From assembly GCF_014645355.1 (NCBI RefSeq), contig NZ_BMLS01000001.1, forward strand, positions 496,001 through 560,000: a stretch of DNA of 64,000 bases. The letters are read 5' to 3'. Below, piece after piece: positions 56,975-64,000 of this stretch. How positions within the stretch are numbered: the first letter of the stretch is position 1; each line of letters opens with the position of its first letter. The notes below the pieces were generated by a model. That model saw only the letters and a list, made by a program, of their open reading frames with translations, was not told the origin of the DNA and ran no database searches. The position numbers and the translations under genes were made by a program. Source of the stretch: Bowmanella pacifica (GTDB taxonomy: Bacteria > Pseudomonadota > Gammaproteobacteria > Enterobacterales > Alteromonadaceae).

Positions 56975-58321
56975 TCAAGACTCGAACAAGTCCTGATGTA
57001 ATACCTTGATAACGTCGGTACTGTCTTCGTCTTTTACCAAAAAAGAGATATTGTGAGGGTTGGCGCCGTAACAGATAAGGCGCAAGTTAAACTCACTGAC
57101 TGCATTAAAGATGCGACTGGAAACGCCGGCAGCACTATGCATATTATTGCCGACCACAGTCACCAGGTCGTAGCCCTCTTCGACAGTCACTTCACTGATT
57201 TGTTTTAAATCTTCGATAGTGGCTTTATTCAACCTGGCTCGAACCGAATTAGGCGGATTATCTATCGTCAGTGATACGGCGATCTCTGAGGTGGTAACCA
57301 AGTCTACGCTCAGATGATGACTGGCCAGTATTTCAAATACCTGCTGTAAAAAGCCAGAGGCGTACAACATGCTCGGGGTTTTAACCGTGACCAGCACTTG
57401 GTCTTTTCTGCGTGTCAATGCCCGGTAATAGGGTTCCTGCTCACAGTTCTTCACAATCCAGGTGCCGCCCTTATCTGGCTCGCGACTGGATCCAACAAAT
57501 ACCCTGATGTTCTTTCTGACCGCTGGCACCATAGTGGCAGGATGCAGCACCTTGGCACCGAATGTGGCCATCTCTGCCGCTTCTTCAAAGCTCAGTTCAG
57601 GCAGTGGCCTGGCTTTATCGGTAATACGGGGATCTGTGGTGTAAACGCCGATAACATCGGTCCAGATTTCACATGTATCGGCTTGCAGCGCTTCGGCCAA
57701 CAAAGCCGCGGTATAATCAGAGCCGCCGCGTCCCAATGTCGTGGTATTGTCTTGCTCATCGGAACCGATAAAGCCCTGAGTCACCAATACCGTCGCAGCC
57801 AACTCGGGCTGCATCAATTTCTCACTCTGGGCGGCAATCAGACTGATATCAGGTTCAGCCTGACCATATTCACTGTCGGTTTTAATCACTTTACGGGCAT
57901 CGAAGTTTGCGGCAGGTTGGCCCATTTGACAGAGCAACTCGGCAAACATCAGTGACGACATACGTTCGCCCAACGACAAAATGGCGTCCTTTAAATCCGG
58001 ACGATGCAAAATTTCTTCATGACAGGCCAACTCTCGTAACTGACCAAGCAGTTCATTCAGTTTCGCCTCAACAGGAGCTGGAGAGTTCAATCCGCTCAGG
58101 ATAGAAAACTCAATCTCTTCAACCTTAGCAATCAGCGCATTGATTTGCTCAAAGGTCAGTTCTTCATTAGCCAACTGCACCAGGTAATTCGTAACACCAG
58201 CTGCCGCACTGACAACTACAACCCGGGTCGCCGGATTGTCGATAACGATACGCGCACAGTTGCGCATCGCGTCAATATTCGCGACGCTGGTTCCGCCAAA
58301 TTTGGCAATATTGAGTGACAT
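56975..58321 (-). CDS. lysC: Aspartokinase III (lysine-sensitive type)
   Basis: A 448-residue kinase phosphorylating aspartate, the entry to lysine, threonine and methionine synthesis. N-terminal KFGGTSVAN; ATP/Asp sites in TLGRGGSDYTAALLAEAL and WTDVIGVYTTDPRI; two ACT domains at about 305-445. Length equals the E. coli LysC form within one residue. The frame extends 30 codons further to 58411, but MSLNIAKFGG at 58321 matches the family start and a G-rich GGAG precedes it. Feedback by lysine would act on the ACT domains. Confidence 0.95.
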   Translation of the reverse strand: MSLNIAKFGGTSVANIDAMRNCARIVIDNPATRVVVVSAAAGVTNYLVQLANEELTFEQINALIAKVEEIEFSILSGLNSPAPVEAKLNELLGQLRELACHEEILHRPDLKDAILSLGERMSSLMFAELLCQMGQPAANFDARKVIKTDSEYGQAEPDISLIAAQSEKLMQPELAATVLVTQGFIGSDEQDNTTTLGRGGSDYTAALLAEALQADTCEIWTDVIGVYTTDPRITDKARPLPELSFEEAAEMATFGAKVLHPATMVPAVRKNIRVFVGSSREPDKGGTWIVKNCEQEPYYRALTRRKDQVLVTVKTPSMLYASGFLQQVFEILASHHLSVDLVTTSEIAVSLTIDNPPNSVRARLNKATIEDLKQISEVTVEEGYDLVTVVGNNMHSAAGVSSRIFNAVSEFNLRLICYGANPHNISFLVKDEDSTDVIKVLHQDLFES

Positions 58322-58703
58322 AGCTCCCCCCACAAACAAAATCATCCCGATGTTCGGCGCACAGAGAAGGTACAGCAGTCTTGCTGAACCACCACCCAGA
58401 GGAATTTTCATTCATAAAAAATGAAATATTATGCAAAACAGAAAACCTGAATTTTCTACTCACATAAGGGTCTGGGCCAAGCATGATAGCGTCTATTCAC
58501 CCTGTGACAATGAAAATATTCGCTATAAGGCATGCCAAATTTTATCTGGGCTGTGCTTATCTTTTGAATATAGATTTTATTCAAAAGATAAGTACGGCTC
58601 GAAACATGAATCTACGCAAAAACACGTGACAGAAACATAAAGATATAAAGAGCCAAACGGGTTTAGTCACAAAACAACGGGAAGTCTAGGTTCAGGATCT
58701 TTA
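58322..58703. other. Intergenic region between lysC and the TonB-like orphan
   Basis: 382 bases with no reliable gene. Near lysC, a GGT-CAGCA / TGCTG-ACC hairpin lies at 58369-58390 within the transcript leader. I looked for a lysine riboswitch and did not see its conserved core. A 15-base perfect inverted repeat is listed separately. Confidence 0.45.
58553..58595. repeat. Strong inverted repeat with 15-base perfect arms
   Basis: CTTATCTTTTGAATA (58556-58570) and TATTCAAAAGATAAG (58578-58592) are exact reverse complements around TAGATTT; two further pairs (58554/58594 and 58553/58595) extend it. It has no T tract, so it is not a classic terminator. It could be an operator or a small mobile-element relic; no second copy was noticed. 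Confidence 0.7.
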
Positions 58704-59447
58704 TCAATTGGATGATTGGCTGGCATGGCGCTTTAAACGCGCATCAATAAACTGCTTAACAGAAGGGGGCTTGCTGCATTTCACCATACCGCCGGCTATC
58801 CCCATTAGTACCGCAGCCACCTTATTGCCAGTTGAATCACAATTGGCCTCAACCATCAAGGCTTGCATACGCTTTTCATCTTCACTCAACCGCTCGCTGA
58901 AGTCAGGAATGTCCCCAATAGGATTCTCACGTTGTTGCCGGAACTGCCGCGCTGCCTGTTCCGCCACTTGCTGCTGTTGCTGCGCCTGCCAGCCACGCAG
59001 ATGGCGCTGTGCCATGGACATATGTTCACTTGTGCCGCCCAGTACCTTGCCGGCTTCAGGGGCTGACTCAGTCTCGGCGACAGGCGCCTTTGGTTCAACC
59101 ACGTTGGTATCAACCACCTCAGTTTTATTTACCTCTGGAACTGGCTGCAAAGCCGGCTTTGCCATTTTAGGCGGTGTTGGCTTTGTGGCTATATCCATTG
59201 TCGCCGCTGGCTCTTGAAGCGGCTCAGCTTCAATGCCTTTTTCCGTCGGCTCAGGCGGCAAAGGCGCAGTTATGGGAGGTGGGATCCACAGTCGCGCCTT
59301 GATAACCTGTTCTGTTTTGTTCGGTCTGGAAGGGGAGTTTTGTTGCAGCAGGATAAACGCCAGCAGCGCATGTGCCAGCACAGATATTCCTATCCATGGC
59401 CACAAAGCTGGCAGCTTGGCACTGTTGACTTCCTGCTGCAAAATCAT
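58704..59447 (-). CDS. TonB-like membrane-anchored orphan
   Basis: A 247-residue protein with a single N-terminal membrane helix (WPWIGISVLAHALLAFILL, 16-34) like TonB or GspB-type proteins. A Pro/Glu/Lys-rich periplasmic spacer (40-130), a Gln-rich helix (150-175) and a C-terminal part with two Cys (203 and 224) that could form a disulfide follow. The TonB C-terminal domain is not recognised, so calling it TonB would be wrong. Function unknown. No ExbB/ExbD genes are adjacent. Confidence 0.75.
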   Translation of the reverse strand: MILQQEVNSAKLPALWPWIGISVLAHALLAFILLQQNSPSRPNKTEQVIKARLWIPPPITAPLPPEPTEKGIEAEPLQEPAATMDIATKPTPPKMAKPALQPVPEVNKTEVVDTNVVEPKAPVAETESAPEAGKVLGGTSEHMSMAQRHLRGWQAQQQQQVAEQAARQFRQQRENPIGDIPDFSERLSEDEKRMQALMVEANCDSTGNKVAAVLMGIAGGMVKCSKPPSVKQFIDARLKRHASQSSN

Positions 59448-59554
59448 TCCGCGACAATAAAATATGCCATGTAGATTACGCGCACGTTAAGAAAGTTCAT
59501 TCCTAGCCGTCAGTTACAAACTACCGTGATAACTTTCTAGTCGGAAAAGTACGG

Positions 59555-60037
59555 CTATTTTGCAGCAAAGGTCCGTAATCTGTCACCCGACATCCGATAG
59601 CCAATCCACTCCGAAAGCGGCTCAGCCCCCAATGATTCGTAAAACGCTCTGGATGGCGTGTTCCAATCCAGACAACTCCACTCAAAACGCCCGCATTCTT
59701 TGTCAACCGCAATACCCGCAAGATGTTTCAGCAGCGCCACCCCATAGCCCTTGCCACGCTTAGCGGGAGAGACATACAGGTCTTCCAGATACAAACCGGG
59801 CTTAGCCAACCAAGTTGAGTAATTGTAGAAATACACCGCAAAGCCAACCGCTTCACCACCCTGCTCAGCAATCAGGCCATATACGCCAGATTGTTCACCA
59901 AACATACTGTCTTGAATGGTTTCCAGCGTGGCCTTCACTTCATGCTCAGCCTTCTCATAGATGGCCAGTTCTCGAATAAAGTGCAAGATAGTGGCGGCAT
60001 CTTCGCGCTGCGCAGCCCTGATATTGAAGTTTGTCAT
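59555..60037 (-). CDS. GNAT acetyltransferase (diamine/polyamine-type)
   Basis: A 160-residue acetyl-CoA-dependent transferase. IRAAQREDAATILHFI opens the fold; LYLEDLYVSPAKRGKGYGVALLKHL contains the acetyl-CoA-binding R-x-x-G-x-G/A loop (RGKGYG); CGRFEWSCLDWNTPSRAFYESLGA is the C-terminal signature of the spermidine/spermine N1-acetyltransferase-like group. The substrate may be a polyamine or another amine; relatives include thialysine acetyltransferases. It is divergent from the LysR gene. Confidence 0.88.
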   Translation of the reverse strand: MTNFNIRAAQREDAATILHFIRELAIYEKAEHEVKATLETIQDSMFGEQSGVYGLIAEQGGEAVGFAVYFYNYSTWLAKPGLYLEDLYVSPAKRGKGYGVALLKHLAGIAVDKECGRFEWSCLDWNTPSRAFYESLGAEPLSEWIGYRMSGDRLRTFAAK

Positions 60038-60096
60038 ACATGCTCTCTGTTATAGGTCTAGGCGGGCAATATTAACCGATTAATTAACTGCACCTG

Positions 60097-60111
60097 GTGC
60101 ATACTATGCAC
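60097..60111. promoter_or_regulatory. Palindromic site in the LysR/GNAT divergent region
   Basis: GTGCATA-C-TATGCAC is a perfect 15-base palindrome with one-base centre, 26 bases before the LysR start and 60 bases from the GNAT start. It is placed as expected for LysR autoregulation with divergent control. Confidence 0.45.
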
Positions 60112-60136
60112 ATTCTCATGAACAATATTCATATAG

Positions 60137-61051
60137 ATGCGACTACAACAGCTCGATCTGAATCTGCTTTTACTTTTTGATGCCTTGTACCGACATGGCT
60201 CAGTAAACCTTGCCGCGGAAGAGCTTTGCCTAAGCCAATCGGCCTTTAGTCACGGATTAGCAAGGTTACGGCAGCGCCTTGACGATGACCTCTTTGTCAG
60301 AACAGGTAAGCACATGCAGCCCACGCCCAGAGCCATTAAGCTAGCAGCCGGTCTGCATCAGGCTCTGCCTTTGCTGGACGCCGCGCTTAGCGACAATTCC
60401 AGCTTTGAGCCATTACATAGTAAGCAAGAGTTCACCCTGGCGGCCACCGACTACACCGAATTCCACTTGCTCCCTTCTCTTACCTGCCAATTGGCTACTC
60501 TGGCCCCCGGCATTCGCTTGAAGCTGTTGCCTGCCAGTCGCGTCGGTGCTGAGCGGCAACTGGAAGACAGCAACATCGATTTTGTGCTTGGGTTTACCCA
60601 CGATGATAAAAAGTACCCCGGCGTGGAATCACTCAGTTGGTATCAAGGCAGTTATTGCACCCTGGCCAAAGCAGGACATCCAGCCCTGAAAAAAGGCCTG
60701 GACATGCAGACATTTCTGTCCCTTTCACACATCCGCATTTCGCCCTGGGGAGAGCGCTCAGGTATAGTTGATAAAGAGTTGCACAAGCGAGGGCTTAGCC
60801 GCCATGTGGCAGTGCAGCTTCCCAGTGCCTTGGCAGCAGCGTTTTTGGCCGTACAAAGTGATTACTTGCTAACACTGCCCAGACATATCGCTGATACCGT
60901 ACTTAAGCATTTGGATATTGAGCTGTTTGCACCGCCCTTACCTATTCCCGACTATCGTTTAAAACTCTACTGGCACAAGGTAAACAAGGACAAGCCCGCA
61001 CATCGTTGGCTGCGCGAACAAATTGCAACAATAAGTAAAGCGGCAGAATAA
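60137..61051 (+). CDS. LysR-family transcriptional regulator
   Basis: A 304-residue regulator. The N-terminal winged helix-turn-helix (1-62) contains LNLLLLFDALYRHGSVNLAAEELCLSQSAFSHGLARLR, split across the usual helices; a linker helix and the two-lobed effector domain (about 90-300) follow. Sequence style (QPTPRAIKLA; LLPASR; PRHIADTVL) resembles the NodD/TrpI-like or PA-type subgroup acting on nearby genes. Effector unknown. No Shine-Dalgarno is clear before ATG. Confidence 0.92.
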   Translation: MRLQQLDLNLLLLFDALYRHGSVNLAAEELCLSQSAFSHGLARLRQRLDDDLFVRTGKHMQPTPRAIKLAAGLHQALPLLDAALSDNSSFEPLHSKQEFTLAATDYTEFHLLPSLTCQLATLAPGIRLKLLPASRVGAERQLEDSNIDFVLGFTHDDKKYPGVESLSWYQGSYCTLAKAGHPALKKGLDMQTFLSLSHIRISPWGERSGIVDKELHKRGLSRHVAVQLPSALAAAFLAVQSDYLLTLPRHIADTVLKHLDIELFAPPLPIPDYRLKLYWHKVNKDKPAHRWLREQIATISKAAE

Positions 61052-61081
61052 TAAACGGGGCCGAAGGGCCCCGCTTGTGAA

Positions 61082-61594
61082 TCAGTGGTGATGACCACCC
61101 AACTGTACTTCCAATAGCTCGACATTGCCGTTGAAATTCAGGCTTTTCACCTCATCATCCTTTTCAACATTAACCAGGTTTTCCTGCTCCGGCCAGATGT
61201 CACGCAAGGCATTATGCTTTACCGACAACGCCTCCAGGGTAACCGGGGTCGGCGTCTCCTGATACACCCAAAAGAATTTCCCTTCGGTCTCAAAGCCCAC
61301 CGCACCTAAGGGTAAGGCTTGCCCGTCACGCATCAGGGCAAAACGCTCCGCCACATATTCAGCAAACTGACGTTGGGTTTGTTCAGACCCAATGATATCC
61401 GCCTCTTTACCAAATATTTCCTTTACCGCATGTTCAGCATCATGCAGGTAAAAGCGATGCATAACCTCAATATGCTCGGTCCGGGGATTAAACAATACCT
61501 TAGTCACCGAGGCTTTTTGCTGGTGAGCCAGGCTGGCAAATGCCGCCAGCACCAGGCTGACGGCAATAAGCAGTTTAACGTGCTGCTTGATCAT
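61082..61594 (-). CDS. DUF6702-like secreted protein
   Basis: A 170-residue exported protein (signal at 1-23, cleavage near LAHQ) with MHRFYLHDAEHAVKEIFG and a WVYQE-T segment, ending in GGHHH. I recognise it as the family labelled DUF6702; role unknown. Its ATG overlaps the stop of the M1 peptidase gene by one base, so the two are translated together and the product is probably periplasmic with the peptidase. His-rich end could bind metal. Confidence 0.82.
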   Translation of the reverse strand: MIKQHVKLLIAVSLVLAAFASLAHQQKASVTKVLFNPRTEHIEVMHRFYLHDAEHAVKEIFGKEADIIGSEQTQRQFAEYVAERFALMRDGQALPLGAVGFETEGKFFWVYQETPTPVTLEALSVKHNALRDIWPEQENLVNVEKDDEVKSLNFNGNVELLEVQLGGHHH

Positions 61595-64000
61595 TAGTTG
61601 TTCTTCTCGTCCTTGTCGGTTTTTAACTCGGTCTTGATATCCTGCATGATATCGCGGCTAACCTTAGCCTTGGACTTCTCAGATTTATAGGCCTCAACAC
61701 GGGAAGGCACAATACGTCGGGGATAGAGGTTGTTCTCTATGTCCGCGTCGGCGGTTTCCCAACGAGGGTCCACTTCTACCTGCGTCAGCTCTTTACCCTT
61801 ATCAGTGACAATCAGCTTCTTCACTTCTTTGGGGCTGCGACGCCAGATCTCGGCAGGAATGCGCATGGTTTCACTACTGCCATCGGCATAATCCAGCTTC
61901 AGGATAATGGGCATCACCAAACCACCAACATTGGAGAATTCCAGCACATAGTAGTTCTTGTCTTCTTTTACCGCGCGCTCAAGGGTTTCACGCTCCCAGT
62001 CTTCCAAATCCTTGATGAACTTGTTGTACTTGTTGCGCTCTTTGTTGGTCACGGTCCAGCGGTCATGTTCGTCATAGAAGTCTTTCAGATCTTCATTCAG
62101 TTCACGCCACTCACGGATACCTTCTTTACGGTTATTTTCCAGGCTCATGGACAATGGCTTATCCAGATCCTGGGCTTTATCACGAGCAAAATCGATGTCC
62201 GGATTTTCGGTATCCAAACGCAGCTTGTAGACTTTATCTAACGAGATATCTACATGATCAGTGCTGTAGAACCAGCCACGCCAGAACCAATCAAGGTCAA
62301 CACCGCTGGCCTCTTCCATAGTACGGAAGAAATCTGCCGGCGTGGGGCGTTTATACAACCAGCGACGCGCATACTCTTTGAAAGCAAAATCAAACAGCTC
62401 TCGGCCCAAAATAGTTTCACGCAAAATGGTTAGCGCCGCAGCGGGCTTAGTGTAGGCATTAGGGCCAAGACGCAATACGGAGTCAGACTGAGTCATAATT
62501 GGCACTTGGGTGCTGGACACCATGTAATCCACAATTTCAGAAGGCTCAATCCCCCAAGGCATATCGGAGTCCCATTCACGTCCGGCCACACCGTCCAGGA
62601 AGCTATTCAGGCCTTCGTCCATCCAGGTCCACTGACGCTCATCCGAGTTAACCAACATAGGGAAATAAATATGCCCGATTTCATGGATAACCACGCCAAT
62701 CAGGAAACGTTTTTCCGCCTGGGTATAAGTACGGCTACCATCATCCTGCAAGGTGGTACGCGGGCCGTTGAACGTGATCATGGGATATTCCATCCCACCT
62801 ACCGGGCCATTTACTGACTGAGCCACCGGATAGGGATAGTCAAAGGAGAAGCGTGAGTATACTTCCATGGTATGCACCACAGCTTCGGTGGAATATTTCT
62901 TCCACAGATCGCCACCTTCTTTCGGATAGAAAGACATCGCCATCACCAATGGCTGCGTATCGCCGCCCTGCTGATAACCTTTGGCATCCCACATAAACTT
63001 ACGCGATGACGCCCAGGCAAAATCTCTTACCTTATCGGCTTTAAAACGCCAGGTTTTGGTTTTGCTGGTGCCTTCTTTTTCGTTTTCCAGCGCCTCTTCA
63101 GCGGTTACAACAAACACCGGGCGCTTGGCCTTTTCGGCCTCTTTGAGGCGCTTTCTCTGTTCGCGGGTCAACACCTTATCGGCGTTTTGCAAACTACCTG
63201 TGGCCGCTACGATGTGGTCGGCAGGCACGGTAATCTCTACGTCGTAATTACCAAACTCAAGGGTGAACTCGCCGCGACCGAGGAATTCTTTATTAGTCCA
63301 GGCTTCATAGTCAGTGTAAGCATGCAAACGCGGGAACCATTGAGCCAGCTGGAAAATATCATTGCCACCTTCACGGGCATCCTTGGGGAAATGCTCGTAA
63401 CCACCGCGAGCCGAAACTGCATTCTCTTCCACTATGTTGTAAGCGTAAGTTAGCGAGAACTGAGTGGACTGACCGGGCTTTAGCGGCTGGTTCAGATCAA
63501 TACGCATATTGGTACCCACCAAGGTCACTTTCAGCGGCTTACCATTACCGTCCTTAACGTCTTTAATCACATAACCTAATTCATTGTCGGCCATAAAGTG
63601 TTGGCGGCGCAGTTCATCCAGGCTAAGACGTGCCGGCTTTTTACCATCTCCCGCAGACGTCGCCGGACCACGACGACCAATGCCAGCAAAAGCTGTCGTC
63701 AGCTCGGCCATAGAATCGGATTTGAAAATATTCTGATCCAGCTGCAGCCAAAGATAACGCAGGGTATCCGGTGAATTATTCTGGTAAGTCACCTGTTGGC
63801 TTGCTTCCAGTCGGCGCTTGTCTTCCAACAACTTCGCCTGAATTTTGTAATCTACCTGCTGCTGCCAGTATTGATGACCTGGCTCTCCTGCGGCATTTCG
63901 ATACACGTTGGGAGTGGGCAGCACTTCATCAAGCTGACGAAATTTGTCCTCGAAATCGCCTTTAGTCTGACGGATAGCGTCAGCACTGGCTTGCAGACTG
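61594..64000 (-). CDS. M1-family metallopeptidase (5' end beyond window)
   Basis: At least 802 residues are visible; the frame continues upstream past 64000, so the N-terminus is outside. The zinc site HEIGH (62671-62685) is followed 18 residues later by the Glu of WMDEG, and GGMEYP upstream stands for the GAMEN-like exopeptidase motif. The first part is the beta saddle typical of aminopeptidase N; the C-terminal 200 residues are highly charged with a helical, Lys-rich end. It is probably exported and trims peptides. Confidence 0.93.
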   Translation of the reverse strand, partial: SLQASADAIRQTKGDFEDKFRQLDEVLPTPNVYRNAAGEPGHQYWQQQVDYKIQAKLLEDKRRLEASQQVTYQNNSPDTLRYLWLQLDQNIFKSDSMAELTTAFAGIGRRGPATSAGDGKKPARLSLDELRRQHFMADNELGYVIKDVKDGNGKPLKVTLVGTNMRIDLNQPLKPGQSTQFSLTYAYNIVEENAVSARGGYEHFPKDAREGGNDIFQLAQWFPRLHAYTDYEAWTNKEFLGRGEFTLEFGNYDVEITVPADHIVAATGSLQNADKVLTREQRKRLKEAEKAKRPVFVVTAEEALENEKEGTSKTKTWRFKADKVRDFAWASSRKFMWDAKGYQQGGDTQPLVMAMSFYPKEGGDLWKKYSTEAVVHTMEVYSRFSFDYPYPVAQSVNGPVGGMEYPMITFNGPRTTLQDDGSRTYTQAEKRFLIGVVIHEIGHIYFPMLVNSDERQWTWMDEGLNSFLDGVAGREWDSDMPWGIEPSEIVDYMVSSTQVPIMTQSDSVLRLGPNAYTKPAAALTILRETILGRELFDFAFKEYARRWLYKRPTPADFFRTMEEASGVDLDWFWRGWFYSTDHVDISLDKVYKLRLDTENPDIDFARDKAQDLDKPLSMSLENNRKEGIREWRELNEDLKDFYDEHDRWTVTNKERNKYNKFIKDLEDWERETLERAVKEDKNYYVLEFSNVGGLVMPIILKLDYADGSSETMRIPAEIWRRSPKEVKKLIVTDKGKELTQVEVDPRWETADADIENNLYPRRIVPSRVEAYKSEKSKAKVSRDIMQDIKTELKTDKDEKNN

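Noticed and set aside
58322-58430. Lysine riboswitch upstream of lysC
   Set aside because: The leader has a hairpin, but I cannot find the conserved L-box core elements.
58431-58640. Small plus-strand frame between lysC and the TonB-like gene
   Set aside because: It spans the inverted repeat, has no ribosome site and the translation shows no protein-like features.
61056-61073. CGGGGCC-GAAG-GGCCCCG hairpin after the LysR gene
   Set aside because: It is strong but lacks a T run, so a terminator was not claimed.

Overview
The window looks like chromosome from a marine-type gammaproteobacterium, most likely Alteromonadales (Alteromonadaceae-like). This is an inference from gene content: several TonB-dependent receptors including an Oar-like one, the carboxynorspermidine route for polyamines, an AbgT transporter, a 448-residue lysine-type aspartokinase, two-partner secretion with MBG repeats, and many hybrid histidine kinases. 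No rRNA, tRNA, CRISPR array, insertion sequence or prophage was recognised. Both edges cut genes: a HAD phosphatase on the left and an M1 peptidase on the right.

Layout. 1-2468: HAD phosphatase tail and a TonB-dependent receptor. 2758-18835: a co-directional 16-kb block made almost entirely of signalling genes. It holds a 2196-residue kinase/ATPase/hybrid histidine kinase, a periplasmic-TPR hybrid kinase, a REC-GGDEF cyclase, a REC-HK-REC-HPt kinase, a single REC protein and a TPR-GGDEF cyclase. Inside this block, at 9491-10631, lies a two-gene split borosin system: a tetrapyrrole-methylase-fold peptide alpha-N-methyltransferase and a 97-residue precursor with a borosin-binding-type leader and a hydrophobic C-terminal tail. 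The four catalytic positions known from the fungal enzyme OphMA are present with exact spacing. The precursor ends 5 bases before the TPR hybrid kinase begins, so this ribosomal-peptide pathway is physically tied to a phosphorelay and cyclic-di-GMP operon. I consider this the most interesting part of the window.

18870-33282: a coiled-coil orphan, a periplasmic binding protein, ferrochelatase and an AbgT transporter, an AGE-family epimerase, a MATE pump, a LiaF-like protein, a YciI-like protein, the carboxynorspermidine dehydrogenase/decarboxylase pair, a thioredoxin-like lipoprotein, an Old Yellow Enzyme divergent from a TetR regulator with three tandem operator-like sites, and an AraC regulator. 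33479-41898: a two-partner secretion pair (2238-residue TpsA with about ten MBG repeats and an unusual C-terminus, then TpsB). 42010-50929: an S9 peptidase, an iron-type unit (PepSY protein plus TonB receptor), a beta-propeller lipoprotein, an OmpA-like lipoprotein and a beta-carbonic anhydrase. 50953-53535: an overlapping LytTR regulator / LytS-type kinase / LytTR regulator operon. 53764-64000: an Oar-like receptor carrying an EF-hand-like loop, aspartokinase, a TonB-like orphan, a GNAT acetyltransferase, a LysR regulator, and a coupled DUF6702-like/M1 peptidase pair.

Working together: the signalling block could sense a periplasmic or envelope cue through the TPR domains, pass phosphate through HPt and REC modules and change cyclic-di-GMP. 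The N-methylated peptide could be a signal, a metal ligand or a product controlled by the same circuit. That link is inferred from gene order only. Start codons were adjusted in several genes where a Shine-Dalgarno sequence or signal peptide argued for an internal start; those cases are noted.
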